A stretch of 64,000 bases of DNA from UBA2219 sp964612075 (GTDB lineage Bacteria; Desulfobacterota; Deferrimicrobia; Deferrimicrobiales; Deferrimicrobiaceae). The stretch is taken from assembly GCA_964612075.1 (NCBI GenBank), contig CAZTFC010000008.1:4130-68129 (forward strand), written 5' to 3'. The notes below the pieces were generated by a model. That model ran no database searches. It had not been told where the DNA came from and worked only from the letters and a program-made list of their open reading frames with translations. Shown one piece after another: positions 52,060 to 60,955 of the stretch. Positions within the stretch are counted from its first letter, which is position 1, and each line of letters opens with the position of its first letter. Position numbers and translations under genes: made by a program.

Positions 52060-54251
52060 CACTGCAGGCGCCGCTTGGCGGGGAATTCGAGCTCGAAGAC
52101 CGAGCCGCGCGGCTCGTTGTCCCACACGCGGACGGCCCCGCCGTGGTCGGTCGCGATCGCGCTGACGATGGCCAGCCCCAGGCCGGTGCCTCCCTCGCGC
52201 CGGGAGAAGTACGGCTCGAAGATGCGCTCCTTGTCCTCCGCGGGGATTCCGGGGCCGTCGTCCGCCACGGTGATCCGCACCGTCCCCTTCGCGGCGTCGT
52301 ACCCGCAGCCGACCTCCACGCTCCCCTCCCCGCCGAGGGCGGCGACGGCGTTCTCGAAGAGGTTGGTGAGCGCGCGCCGGATCTGGTCCGCGTCGAACCA
52401 GGCGGGGGGAAGCTCTCCCGTGTGGAACCCCCACCGGATGGCCGGGTTCGACGTCCGGTACATCTCCACGAACTGGCGAACCTCCTCGGCGAGATCGCCT
52501 TTCGCGAGCTGCGGCGCGGGCATCCGGGCGAACCGGGTGAACTCGTCCACCAGCCGCTTGAGCGTGGCCACCTCGGAGAGGATCGCCTGGGTCAGCTCCG
52601 CGAACACGGGGTCCCCAGCGTGCGCCTCGGAATATTTCCGCTTCATCCGCTCGGCCGAGAGCTGGATGGGGGTCAACGGGTTCTTGATGTCGTGGGCGAT
52701 CCGCCGGGCGACCTCCCTCCACGCGAGCACCCGCTGAAGCCGCATCGCCTGGGTCAGGTCGTCGAAGGCGATGACAAGCCCCATGTACTCGTCCTTCTCG
52801 TCCTTCAGCGAGACCAGGCTCACCCCCAGCGCGACCGTCTTCCCCCCGATGGGCAGCTCCACCTGGCGCTCGACCAGCCGCCCCTCGACGGCGCCCGCCT
52901 CGCGGAACAGCCCGCGGACCGGCTCGTAATGATCCTCCCGGAATACGTCGCGGTACAGGCGGCCCACCGCGCCTTCCGTGGAGACGCCGAGGAGACGCCC
53001 GGCCACCTTGTTGATCATCCAGATGCGGGCGTGGCGGTCGATGACGACGATGCCGGTGGTGATGTTGTCGACGATCGTCTCGATGAACTGCGTCCTCTTG
53101 CGGAGCTCCTCGTACGCCTGGCTCACAGAGGCGTTCGCCTGCTCCAGGTTCCCTTTCATCGCCTGGAGGTCGGCGGTCATCCGGTTGAAGGAGGAGACGA
53201 GCGTCCCGAACTCGTCGTCGGACCGGTAGTCGATGGAGACGCCGAGCTCGCCCCGGGCGATCCGGTCCGTCCCCTCCGCCAGGAGCTGCACCGGCACGGT
53301 GATCCGGCGCGCGAGGTAGATCCCCATCCAGCTCGCGGCGAACACGATGAGCAGCGTGATGAGGACGAGGATCCCCACATAGCTCGCGCGGATCGGGTCG
53401 TCGAGGATCCGGACCTGGTGGTAGCCGGCGTAGGCGTCCTTGATGCTGCGGACCCGGTGCGCCTCTTGGCGTGGAAGCGCCTTCACCGCGGCGACCGCAC
53501 CGCCGCCGGGCGCGGGGGCCCAGGCGGCCGCGAACCGGTCCCCGATGAAGGTCCCGCCGACGCCCGCCCCCTTGCGCGGCTTCCTGAGCCGGAGCAGCAC
53601 CTCCTCCTCCAGGTCGCGGAGCGGGGGCCCGGCGGCGGCGACCGCCTTCCCGTCGCGGACCAGCAGAAGGGCGACGCCGTTGTCCAGCCCGGACCCGGCG
53701 GAGCGCAACGCATCGCCGGCGTCCCCGGCGCCCGTCGCCGGCGGCAGGAGTCCCGCCGCCTTCACCGCCGCCGGGAGCATCGACGCCGCGTCGCGCTCGA
53801 GCTTCTCCCGCGCGATCTCCAGCGCCCCGTTGAGCGCCTGCCCCACCCGCGCGCCGATCCACGACTTGATGCTCTTCGTCGTGATGTTCGTCGCCGCGAC
53901 GAACAGGAGCGCCGTCGGGATCAGGGAGAAGCAGATGAAGATGATGACGAGGCGGGAGCGGATCTTCGACCCGAGGATGTTCCTGCGGCGGTCCAGCAGG
54001 ATCTTGAACAGGTTCCGTGTGACGAGGAAGATCAGCAGGACGACCAGGATGACGTTCAGGTTGATCAGCGCGAAGACGACGATGTTTCCGGAGAACGCCA
54101 CCGTGTCGCCGGAGGCGACCAGGTAGGCCTGGATCAGCGTCAGCGCGGCGACGAGGAACGCGACGATCCCGATCGCCCAGCGCTCCCTGCGCCGCTTGGC
54201 CCGCTCCTCGTCCGGGGTCGGCACCCGGGTTTCGTCGCTCAAAGGGCTCAC
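52059..54251 (-). CDS. NtrY-like membrane sensor histidine kinase
   Basis: 730 residues: three N-terminal membrane helices (AIGIVAFLVAALTLIQAYL, VFALINLNVILVVLLIFLV, LVIIFICFSLIPTALLFVA), an extracytoplasmic region, a fourth helix (VGILVLITLLIVFAASWMG), HAMP, PAS (FIETIVDNITTGIVVIDRHARIW), HisKA with HDIKNPLTPIQLSAERMKRKY and a HATPase domain (NLFENAVAALGGEG, DDGPGIPAEDKERIFEPYFSR). This is the NtrY architecture. A GTG at 54251 gives a GTGA overlap with the DUF4390 gene and is preferred over upstream starts. The usual NtrX regulator is missing; a Ser/Thr kinase takes its place. Confidence 0.92.
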   Translation of the reverse strand: MSPLSDETRVPTPDEERAKRRRERWAIGIVAFLVAALTLIQAYLVASGDTVAFSGNIVVFALINLNVILVVLLIFLVTRNLFKILLDRRRNILGSKIRSRLVIIFICFSLIPTALLFVAATNITTKSIKSWIGARVGQALNGALEIAREKLERDAASMLPAAVKAAGLLPPATGAGDAGDALRSAGSGLDNGVALLLVRDGKAVAAAGPPLRDLEEEVLLRLRKPRKGAGVGGTFIGDRFAAAWAPAPGGGAVAAVKALPRQEAHRVRSIKDAYAGYHQVRILDDPIRASYVGILVLITLLIVFAASWMGIYLARRITVPVQLLAEGTDRIARGELGVSIDYRSDDEFGTLVSSFNRMTADLQAMKGNLEQANASVSQAYEELRKRTQFIETIVDNITTGIVVIDRHARIWMINKVAGRLLGVSTEGAVGRLYRDVFREDHYEPVRGLFREAGAVEGRLVERQVELPIGGKTVALGVSLVSLKDEKDEYMGLVIAFDDLTQAMRLQRVLAWREVARRIAHDIKNPLTPIQLSAERMKRKYSEAHAGDPVFAELTQAILSEVATLKRLVDEFTRFARMPAPQLAKGDLAEEVRQFVEMYRTSNPAIRWGFHTGELPPAWFDADQIRRALTNLFENAVAALGGEGSVEVGCGYDAAKGTVRITVADDGPGIPAEDKERIFEPYFSRREGGTGLGLAIVSAIATDHGGAVRVWDNEPRGSVFELEFPAKRRLQ

Positions 54252-54802
54252 GGTGCCTGGACCGGGCCGTGGGCCCATTCGGTCTCGACATCCCACACCG
54301 AGGAGAAGAAGACGATGGACCGCAGCGGGTCGGACAGCCCCGCCCGGTCGAGCCGGACTCGGACGCCCGCCCTGTAGGCCTTCCCCCTCGCCACGTCCCC
54401 CGTGACGGGGACCGTCACCTCGAACCGGGACATCCGCCCGAGCGCCTCCCGGATGTCGGGCAGGACCTCGACTCCGCCGCGGTGGCGCAGGTTATAGACC
54501 CGCGACAGGACGTCGTACCGGATGGATTGCGTTTCCTTCACCTCGCCTACCGTCACGTCGAACCAGTTGCTGTGGACCCGCTCGACCTCGACCCGGATCC
54601 GGAAGGAGATCTCGATCCCGCTCTTCAACGCCTCGACCATTTCCGGGGAAAAGGCGTTCTCCAGCCGGAACCGTATGCGGGCCTCGTTCCCCCGGATGGT
54701 CCCCCCCACGTGGGTGACCGAAGGGGGAGCTGCGGCCCCGTCCGCCCGCGCGGCCGGGAGCGCCAGGAAAGATAACGTGAAAAACGCCAGCAGTACGCGC
54801 AC
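54248..54802 (-). CDS. DUF4390 exported protein
   Basis: About 184 residues. Signal peptide RVLLAFFTLSFLALPAARA, then the DUF4390 pattern (LENAFSPEMVEALKSGIEISFRIRVEVER, SIRYDVLSRVYNLRH). The family commonly precedes an NtrY-like kinase in Proteobacteria and is probably a periplasmic partner or sensor. Possible starts are ATG 54820 and GTG 54802; the first overlaps a TATAAT box, and the second directly begins the signal peptide. It overlaps the kinase gene by four bases. Confidence 0.85.
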   Translation of the reverse strand: MRVLLAFFTLSFLALPAARADGAAAPPSVTHVGGTIRGNEARIRFRLENAFSPEMVEALKSGIEISFRIRVEVERVHSNWFDVTVGEVKETQSIRYDVLSRVYNLRHRGGVEVLPDIREALGRMSRFEVTVPVTGDVARGKAYRAGVRVRLDRAGLSDPLRSIVFFSSVWDVETEWAHGPVQAP

Positions 54803-54832
54803 TTCCACCCCCCGGCACATTATACCCGCCGG

Positions 54833-55048
54833 TCATTTCCGGAACAGCAGGAAAAGGAGCGAGAGCAGGACGCTGACGATGAGGGACGTCGCCAGGGGGA
54901 AGTAAAACGTGAAGCTCCCCTTGCGGAATGTGAAGTCGCCGGGAAGGCGCCCGATCCACCCGAGCTTGTCCGACAGGAGCAGGAGCGCGCCCACGGCCGC
55001 GATCAGCAGCCCCGCCGCGACCAGCGTCTTTCCGAAGGAGGCGAACAC
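54833..55048 (-). CDS. DUF2905 small membrane protein
   Basis: 71 residues: FGKTLVAAGLLIAAVGALLLLSDKLGWIGRLPGDFTFRKGSFTFYFPLATSLIVS is a full DUF2905 protein with two membrane helices joined by the conserved GRLPGD loop. Its function is unknown. Genes of this family often sit beside ruvB, as here, where the GTG start lies four bases after the ruvB stop. Confidence 0.87.
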   Translation of the reverse strand: MFASFGKTLVAAGLLIAAVGALLLLSDKLGWIGRLPGDFTFRKGSFTFYFPLATSLIVSVLLSLLFLLFRK

Positions 55049-55052
55049 GGGC

Positions 55053-56084
55053 TCACGGGTCCCCGAACAGCCCGTCCTGCACGGCGGTCTTCGGCGGCTC
55101 CATCCCCATGTGCTTCCACGCCGCCGGGGTGGCGACACGCCCCCTCGGCGTCCGCTTCAGGAAGCCCTGCTGGATGAGGAACGGCTCATAGACGTCCTCG
55201 ATCGTGTCCCGTTCCTCGCTCACCGACGCGGAGATCGTCTCCACGCCCACCGGGCCGCCCTGGAACTTCTCCAGGATCACCGCCAGGATCTTCCGGTCCA
55301 TCACGTCGAGCCCTTTCCGGTCCACCTCCATCCGGAGCAGCGCCCGGTCGGCGATCTCGCGGGTGATGACGCCGTCGCCGTCGACCTGCGCGAAGTCGCG
55401 CACCCGCCGCAGCAGCCGGTTGGCGATGCGCGGCGTGCCACGCGATCGCCTCGCGATCTCCTTCCCACCCGCCGCGTCGATCCGGATGGACAGCGCCGAC
55501 GCGGAGCGGCGGACCACGTCCTCCAGCTCCTCCTGGCCGTAGTACTCGAGGCGGAACGGTACGCCGAAGCGGTCGCGCAGCGGCGAGGTGAGCAGCCCCG
55601 TCCGCGTCGTGGCGCCCACGAGCGTGAACCTCGGAAGCTGCAGGCGGATCGACTTGGCCGACGGCCCCTGCCCGAGGATGATGTCGAGCGCGAAGTCTTC
55701 CATCGCGGAATAGAGGAGCTCCTCGACGACGCGGCTCAGGCGGTGGATCTCGTCGATGAAGAGCACGTCGCCCGGCTCCAGCGCCGTGAGGATGGCGGCG
55801 ATGTCCCCTTTCCTCTCGATCGCGGGCCCGGACGTCGTGCGGATCCCGACGCCCATCTCGTTGGCGATGATGTGCGCGAGCGTGGTCTTCCCGAGCCCGG
55901 GAGGCCCCGACAGCAGGACGTGGTCGAGCGGCTCGCCCCGCCCCTTCGCCGCGGCGATGTACGTCTCCAGGTTCGAGACGACAACCTTCTGGCCGATGAA
56001 CTCGGACAGCCGCTTCGGGCGAAGCGACGCGTCGGCCGGGCTTTCCGTCCCGCCCTCGCCCGGGTCAAGGATCCTGCCGTCCAC
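55053..56084 (-). CDS. ruvB: Holliday junction branch-migration helicase RuvB
   Basis: 343 residues, full length. N-terminal LRPKRLSEFIGQ, Walker A GPPGLGKTTLAHIIANEMG, Walker B FIDEIHRL, sensor 1 VGATTRTG, Arg finger region SPLRDRFG and the winged-helix end QQGFLKRTPRGRVAT. A hexameric motor that moves Holliday junctions with RuvA. It is 33 bases downstream of ruvA and four bases upstream of the DUF2905 gene. Confidence 0.97.
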   Translation of the reverse strand: MDGRILDPGEGGTESPADASLRPKRLSEFIGQKVVVSNLETYIAAAKGRGEPLDHVLLSGPPGLGKTTLAHIIANEMGVGIRTTSGPAIERKGDIAAILTALEPGDVLFIDEIHRLSRVVEELLYSAMEDFALDIILGQGPSAKSIRLQLPRFTLVGATTRTGLLTSPLRDRFGVPFRLEYYGQEELEDVVRRSASALSIRIDAAGGKEIARRSRGTPRIANRLLRRVRDFAQVDGDGVITREIADRALLRMEVDRKGLDVMDRKILAVILEKFQGGPVGVETISASVSEERDTIEDVYEPFLIQQGFLKRTPRGRVATPAAWKHMGMEPPKTAVQDGLFGDP

Positions 56085-56117
56085 TCTCCCCCCTCGAGGC
56101 CGGCCTGCCCGGCCGGC

Positions 56118-56732
56118 TCATCTCCGGCTCCCGGAAAGGCGCCGCAGCGCCTCCCGCAGCAGCGCGTCCGCCGCCGCCTCGGCGCCCTTCTCGCGCCGCG
56201 CCGCCGCGACCGCGGACTGCGATTCCCCCCGGGAGAACCCGAGGGCCTCCAGCGCCACGCACGCCTCGCTTTCCGGCCCCCCGGCCGCGGCCGCCGCCGC
56301 GGCTTCCTCCGGCGTGAACTCGATCGACACCTTCTTCAGCCGGTCCGGCAGTTCCAGGGCGATCCGCTGCGCCAGCTTCTTCCCGATGCCCGGCACGCGG
56401 GTGAACGCCGCCGCGTCCCCACGCGCGCAGCCCGAGAGCACGCCGTCGACGCCCAGCACCGAGAGGACCGCGATCGCGGATTTCGGCCCGACGCCGCTCA
56501 CGCCGATCGTCGCCAGGAAGATCTCCCGCTCCGTTTCCGTGGAGAAGCCGAACAGGTCGCCGCCGCCCTCGCGGAAATGGAGGTAGGTCCGCAGGAAGCA
56601 GCCTTCCCCTTCGGGGGGAAGCTCCTTCCTCGTGGCGGCGGAAACGTAGGCCCGGAAACCGATCCCGGCGCACTCCACCACGACGAAATCCTTGCCGTTT
56701 CCCGCGAGGCGCCCTTTCAGGTGGTCGATCAT
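56118..56732 (-). CDS. ruvA: Holliday junction DNA-binding protein RuvA
   Basis: 204 residues. Domain I (MIDHLKGRLAGNGKDFVVVECAGIGFRAYV), two helix-hairpin-helix motifs (LATIGVSGVGPKSA and FTRVPGIGKKLAQRIALEL), and domain III (ACVALEALGFSRGESQSAV), which contacts RuvB. Complete. It lies 57 bases after ruvC. Confidence 0.96.
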   Translation of the reverse strand: MIDHLKGRLAGNGKDFVVVECAGIGFRAYVSAATRKELPPEGEGCFLRTYLHFREGGGDLFGFSTETEREIFLATIGVSGVGPKSAIAVLSVLGVDGVLSGCARGDAAAFTRVPGIGKKLAQRIALELPDRLKKVSIEFTPEEAAAAAAAGGPESEACVALEALGFSRGESQSAVAAARREKGAEAAADALLREALRRLSGSRR

Positions 56733-56789
56733 CGCGGAGACATCATACCATTTCTGCCCGCGGCGCGATTTCCGTTGGCTCGCGGCATT

Positions 56790-57287
56790 TCAACCAGGTT
56801 TTTCGGGATATTCCCGGGTCACGGCGCGGCAGAACGCCATCGCGAGCGCGTCGGAGGCGTCGGGGGGGACGGGGCCGTGCAGCCCCAGCAGGCGCGCGAC
56901 CATGCCGGCCACCTGCTCCTTGGGGGCGGCGCCATAGCCCGTCGCGGCCAGCTTGATCTCCTTCGCGCTGTATTCGAAGACGGAAAGGCCGTGGGCGCGG
57001 CAGGTGACGATCGCGGCCCCGCGGGCCTGACCGAGCTTCAGGGCCGACATGGCGTTCTTCGCCAGGAACACCTTCTCGACCGCGGCCTCGGCCGGCTTGT
57101 GGAGGAGGATCATGCGGGAAAGTTCCGAGTGGATCTTCAGGAGGCGGTCGGGGAAGGAATCCCCTTCGTCGAGGCGGATTACGCCCCACGCCACGGCCGT
57201 CACGACGTTTCCCTTGAGGTCGACGATGCCGTACCCGGTCCTCACCGAACCCGGGTCGACCCCGATGATCCTTCGGGCTCCGCCCAT
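56790..57287 (-). CDS. ruvC: Holliday junction resolvase RuvC
   Basis: 165 residues. RNase H-like endonuclease: first catalytic Asp in IIGVDPGSVRTGYGIV, Glu in AAVEKVF, and the Asp pair in VPPDASDALAMAFC. Complete. It is the first gene of ruvCAB here; yebC, which often precedes it, is about 6.6 kb away, beyond a plus-strand catabolic cluster. Confidence 0.96.
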   Translation of the reverse strand: MGGARRIIGVDPGSVRTGYGIVDLKGNVVTAVAWGVIRLDEGDSFPDRLLKIHSELSRMILLHKPAEAAVEKVFLAKNAMSALKLGQARGAAIVTCRAHGLSVFEYSAKEIKLAATGYGAAPKEQVAGMVARLLGLHGPVPPDASDALAMAFCRAVTREYPEKPG

Positions 57288-57310
57288 CCCCTCACCCGCA
57301 AAAAAGCGAT

Positions 57311-57340
57311 TGACACGACATTAACGATAATAGCATAGTC
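57311..57340 (+). promoter_or_regulatory. Predicted promoter of the rpiR-type regulator gene
   Basis: Perfect TTGACA (-35), 18-base spacer, CATAGT (-10, 4/6). It is in the 134-base gap shared with the divergent ruvC gene. Confidence 0.5.
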
Positions 57341-57342
57341 AT

Positions 57343-57381
57343 TTTACTACTGCACCATTGGCGTCATGGTTGTTTTACTAC
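57343..57381 (+). promoter_or_regulatory. Direct repeat TTTTACTAC, candidate RpiR operator
   Basis: The nonamer TTTTACTAC occurs at 57343-57351 and again at 57373-57381, exactly 30 bases (three helical turns) apart, just downstream of the predicted promoter and before the regulator gene. This suggests an autoregulatory site for a dimeric or tetrameric repressor. Confidence 0.45.
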
Positions 57382-57421
57382 GCCGCCCCAAAGCCCGGAA
57401 CGAAAGGGAGCCGGAAAGCGC

Positions 57422-58270
57422 ATGCGAGCCGGGGTCCTCTCTTCCATCAGGACGAAACACCACACCCTCTCCACCGTGCAGAAGGTCATCGCGGATTATA
57501 TCCTGGGCAACGCGCAGGAGGTGATCCTGCTTCCCATCGGCGCCCTTGCGGCGAAGTGCGGCACGAGCGAGACCACGGTCATGCGTTTCCTCCGCAAGCT
57601 CGACTTCGACTCCTACCAGGTGTTCCGGGTCAAGATCGCGCAGGAGATCTCCCAGCAGCGGATGGAATCCGTCTACAGCGAGATCGAGCGGGACGATTCG
57701 GTCGAATCGGTCATGACGAAGGTGATCTCCTCGACGGCGCGTTCCGTCGAGGACCTGCGCCAGCTCGTCCGCCCGGAGGACGTGTCGAAGGCCGTCTCCC
57801 TGATGAAATCGGCCTCGCGGATCTTCTTCACGGGGCTGGGCGCCTCCTCCTTCATCGCCTTCGACGCCTACCACAAGTTCCTGCGGCTGGGGCTTCCCGC
57901 CCACGCCTCCTCCGACACCCACCTCATGAGCATCATCGCGAGCCACGCGGGGGAAAAGGACCTCCTGTTCGCGGTCTCCCACTCGGGCGAGAGCCGCGAC
58001 CTGATCGACTGCCTGCGGCTCGCGAGGAAAAACGGCGCAAAGGTCGTCGCGTTCACCAGCTACCGCGGGTCTACCCTCACGGACCACGCGGACGTCGTTT
58101 TCTTGAGCTCCTCCAACGAAACCATGTTCCGGTCCGACGCGCTCGTCTCGCGGATCCTCCAGCTCGTGATCGTCGACATGCTGTACGTGTCCATGGTCCT
58201 TTCGATGGGGCCGGAAGGGGTGAAGCGGATCAACCGCTCCCGACTGGCCGTTGCGGAAAGGAAGCGTTAG
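57422..58270 (+). CDS. RpiR-family transcriptional regulator
   Basis: 282 residues. N-terminal helix-turn-helix (about 15-75; TLSTVQKVIADYILGN, LAAKCGTSETTVMRFLRKL) and a C-terminal SIS domain (about 120-255; SRIFFTGLGASSFIAFDAYHKFLRLG, FAVSHSGESRDLIDCLRLARKNG) that binds phosphosugars. It likely senses a phosphorylated intermediate of the downstream pathway. It begins the five-gene cluster and is followed by a 156-base gap. Confidence 0.93.
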   Translation: MRAGVLSSIRTKHHTLSTVQKVIADYILGNAQEVILLPIGALAAKCGTSETTVMRFLRKLDFDSYQVFRVKIAQEISQQRMESVYSEIERDDSVESVMTKVISSTARSVEDLRQLVRPEDVSKAVSLMKSASRIFFTGLGASSFIAFDAYHKFLRLGLPAHASSDTHLMSIIASHAGEKDLLFAVSHSGESRDLIDCLRLARKNGAKVVAFTSYRGSTLTDHADVVFLSSSNETMFRSDALVSRILQLVIVDMLYVSMVLSMGPEGVKRINRSRLAVAERKR

Positions 58271-58426
58271 GGCCGCCGGCGGCGGCGTTTTCGATTCACG
58301 ATTCCGGAAGGAAGCTTCCGCACGAAAGGAGGTGCTGCGGGCGGGAAGGCCGGCATATCCGGACGGATCGGCCCCGGGGATATCGGCAGTCAACATTTCT
58401 CGCAACCGTTCCAAGGAGGAGCCCAC

Positions 58427-59770
58427 ATGGTTTCAGGCCCGATGCTCTTCGTCGTCTTCGTGATCGCCATCGCGATCCTGCTCTTCGCGATCCTCAAGCT
58501 CAAGCTCAACCCGTTCCTCGCCCTCCTCCTGGCGGCGATCGCCACCGCCTTCATGGTTCTGATGCCGATGAAGGACATCACGGGCAAGATCGTGACCGGC
58601 TTCGGCAACACCATGAAGGGCGTCGGCATCATCATCGGCCTCGGAATCATCCTCGGCAAATTGCTGGCCGAGGCTTACGCCACGGACCAGATCGCCGACA
58701 GCATGGTCAATACCGTCGGGAAGAAGAACTCGCCCCTGGCGGTGAACCTGACCGGCTACCTGACGTCGATCCCTGTGTTCTTCGACGCCGCGTTCGTCAT
58801 CCTCACCCCGTTGAACCGCCAGCTCTCCAGGTCGACGAATACGCCCTACATCACCATGCTGACCGCGCTGGCGATGGGGCTGATCGCCACTCACGCGACG
58901 GTCATCCCGACCCCCGGGCCCGTCGCCGTAGCCGGGAACATGAACGTGGACATGGGGATCTTCCTCATGTACGCAATCATCATGTCGCTTCCGGCCTCGC
59001 TCGTCGGCGGCTGGATCTACGGCAGGATCTTGGGCAAGTACCGTCCGGACGTCAGCGAACCGATCCACGCGGAGGCGGCCGGGGCCGCAGTAAGCAAGCC
59101 GTCCGTTTCGCTCGCCCTCTTCGTCCTGCTCCTTCCCATCCTCATGATCCTCATCGGCAGCATCATGGCCCTCGCCCTCCCGAAAGACACCTTGGCGGCT
59201 TCCATCTTCGGCTTCTTCGGCGACAAGAACATCGCCGTCCTGATCGGAGTCGTGGTCGCCATGATCACCTTGAAGCCCTACTTCAAGAAGCCGGTGAACG
59301 AGCTGATCACCTCGGCGGCGGAGTCCGCCGGCCTCATCCTTCTCATTACCGGGGCGGGCGGGGCGTTCGGCCAGATCATCAACGACTCGGGGATCGGCAA
59401 GTACATCGTCGAGACGCTGAAGGGTTGGAACGTTTCCCCGATCGTCCTCGGGTTCATCCTGAGCCAGATCCTGCGCGCCGCCCAGGGCTCCACGACGGTT
59501 GCGCTCATCACCACCTCCGCGATACTCGGCCCCGTGGCCGCGACGATGGGCGCCTCCCCCGTCCTGATCGGCCTGGCGATCTGCGCCGGCGGCATCGGAC
59601 TGTCGCTCCCCAACGACTCCGGCTTCTGGGTCGTCTCCCGGTACGGGGGCATCAACGAAGCGGACACGATCCGGAGCTGGACGCTCGGCGGGACGATCAC
59701 CGGAGTGACCGCCTTCATCGTCGTTCTCATCCTCAGCCTGTTCTCGGGAGCGCTCCCGGGGCTGCACTGA
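58427..59770 (+). CDS. GntP-family permease
   Basis: 447 residues, about 12-14 membrane segments. Family motifs include LKLNPFLALLLAAIATAF, TGYLTSIPVFFDAAFVILTPL, HATVIPTPGPVAVAGNM and RAAQGSTTVALITTSAI. GntP carriers import gluconate and related hydroxy acids with protons. It has a strong ribosome site (AAGGAGG). It is separated from the following genes by an 87-base gap containing a large hairpin. Confidence 0.93.
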   Translation: MVSGPMLFVVFVIAIAILLFAILKLKLNPFLALLLAAIATAFMVLMPMKDITGKIVTGFGNTMKGVGIIIGLGIILGKLLAEAYATDQIADSMVNTVGKKNSPLAVNLTGYLTSIPVFFDAAFVILTPLNRQLSRSTNTPYITMLTALAMGLIATHATVIPTPGPVAVAGNMNVDMGIFLMYAIIMSLPASLVGGWIYGRILGKYRPDVSEPIHAEAAGAAVSKPSVSLALFVLLLPILMILIGSIMALALPKDTLAASIFGFFGDKNIAVLIGVVVAMITLKPYFKKPVNELITSAAESAGLILLITGAGGAFGQIINDSGIGKYIVETLKGWNVSPIVLGFILSQILRAAQGSTTVALITTSAILGPVAATMGASPVLIGLAICAGGIGLSLPNDSGFWVVSRYGGINEADTIRSWTLGGTITGVTAFIVVLILSLFSGALPGLH

Positions 59771-59786
59771 CAACCGCGCGGCGGAC

Positions 59787-59821
59787 GGACCGGGGTCCGG
59801 GCCTCTTCCCGGACCCGGTCC
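59787..59821 (+). promoter_or_regulatory. Large GC hairpin between permease and enzyme genes
   Basis: GGACCGGGGTCCGGG pairs with CCCGGACCCGGTCC across a six-base loop: a 14-pair stem with one bulged G. No T-run follows, so it is more likely an RNA stability or processing element, or an attenuator that sets permease-to-enzyme ratio, than a full terminator. Confidence 0.5.
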
Positions 59822-59857
59822 CCGCCCGAACATAAGAGCCGACAGGAGAGACCCGCC

Positions 59858-60955
59858 ATGAAAATACTCGTTTTGGGCGATGCGATGATCCCGAACGCCG
59901 GATTCGTCAAGGCATGCGGCGAGCTCGCGGTCGCGGACAGGGAGGTCGCCGCGAAGGACTGGGAAACCGACCCGGTGAACCTGCAGAACCGCCGTCTAGT
60001 CATCGAAAAGCAGGGTCCGGCGGCCGAGCCCGTGCTCCCCGAGATCCTATCCGCCGACAAGGGCACGGAGATGCTGCTGACGCTGTTCGCGCCGGTGTCC
60101 GCGGGCGCCATGGACGCGCTGCCGTCGCTGCGGCTCGTGGGCGCCGCCCGGGCCGGGCAGGAGAACCTCGACGTCAAGGCCGCCACCGAGCGCGGGATCG
60201 TGATGCACAACGTGATGGGGCGCAACGCCCACGCGGTATCGGACTTCGCCGTCGGCATGCTGTTCGCCGAGGCCCGAAACATCGCCCGCTCGCACAACGC
60301 CCTCATGAACGAGAGCTGGCAGAAGAAGTTCAGCAATTCCGACTTCACGCCGGAGATCACGGGCAAGACCCTGGGTCTGGTCGGCTTCGGCTACATCGGC
60401 CGGCTCGTCGCGGAGAAGCTTTCCGGCTTCAAGCTGAAGCTCCTGGTCTACGACCCGTTCGTATCGGACGAGGCGCTGCGCGAGCACAACGCGACGAAGG
60501 CGTCCCTAGAGGACCTTTTCCGGCAGTCCGACTTCGTCTCCCTCCACGCCCGCCTGACGGACGCCACCAGGGGGCTGGTCGGCAAGAAGGTCCTGGACCT
60601 GATGAAGCCCACGGCCATCCTGATCAACACCGCCCGGGCCGGCCTGGTCGACGAGGACGCCCTCTACGAAGCGCTGAAGGAGAAGCGGATCGGCGGCGCC
60701 GCCCTGGACGTCCACGCCTCGGAACCGCTGCAGAAAGGGAGCCGCTGGCTGGCCCTTCCCAACGTCACGCTCACGCCCCACATCGCCGGGACGACGGCGG
60801 ACGCGCTGACCAACTCCCCCTACCTGCTCGTGCGGGACATCAACCAGCTGCTGACCGGCGGGAAGCCGCAGTTCGTAATCAACCCGGAAGTCCTCGACCA
60901 CCCGAAGGTCAAGGCGTGGCTGTCCGGGATCCTCTCCGGGAGGAAATCGTCATGA
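59858..60955 (+). CDS. D-isomer-specific 2-hydroxyacid dehydrogenase
   Basis: 365 residues. NAD-binding motif LVGFGYIGRLVAEKL (about 174-188) and the catalytic set R260 (NTARAGLVDE), E289 (ASEP) and H308 (TPHIAGTT). The N-terminal 90 residues are atypical and contain an insert, unlike serA-type enzymes. In this cluster it probably oxidises the imported hydroxy acid or a derivative at C2. Acidic or phosphorylated substrate unknown. Ends in an ATGA overlap with the aldolase gene. Confidence 0.9.
   Translation: MKILVLGDAMIPNAGFVKACGELAVADREVAAKDWETDPVNLQNRRLVIEKQGPAAEPVLPEILSADKGTEMLLTLFAPVSAGAMDALPSLRLVGAARAGQENLDVKAATERGIVMHNVMGRNAHAVSDFAVGMLFAEARNIARSHNALMNESWQKKFSNSDFTPEITGKTLGLVGFGYIGRLVAEKLSGFKLKLLVYDPFVSDEALREHNATKASLEDLFRQSDFVSLHARLTDATRGLVGKKVLDLMKPTAILINTARAGLVDEDALYEALKEKRIGGAALDVHASEPLQKGSRWLALPNVTLTPHIAGTTADALTNSPYLLVRDINQLLTGGKPQFVINPEVLDHPKVKAWLSGILSGRKSS

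Noticed and set aside
54819..54824. TATAAT box overlapping the possible ATG of the DUF4390 gene
   Set aside because: No acceptable -35 element upstream, and the gene is probably read from the ruv operon; used only as an argument against the ATG at 54820.
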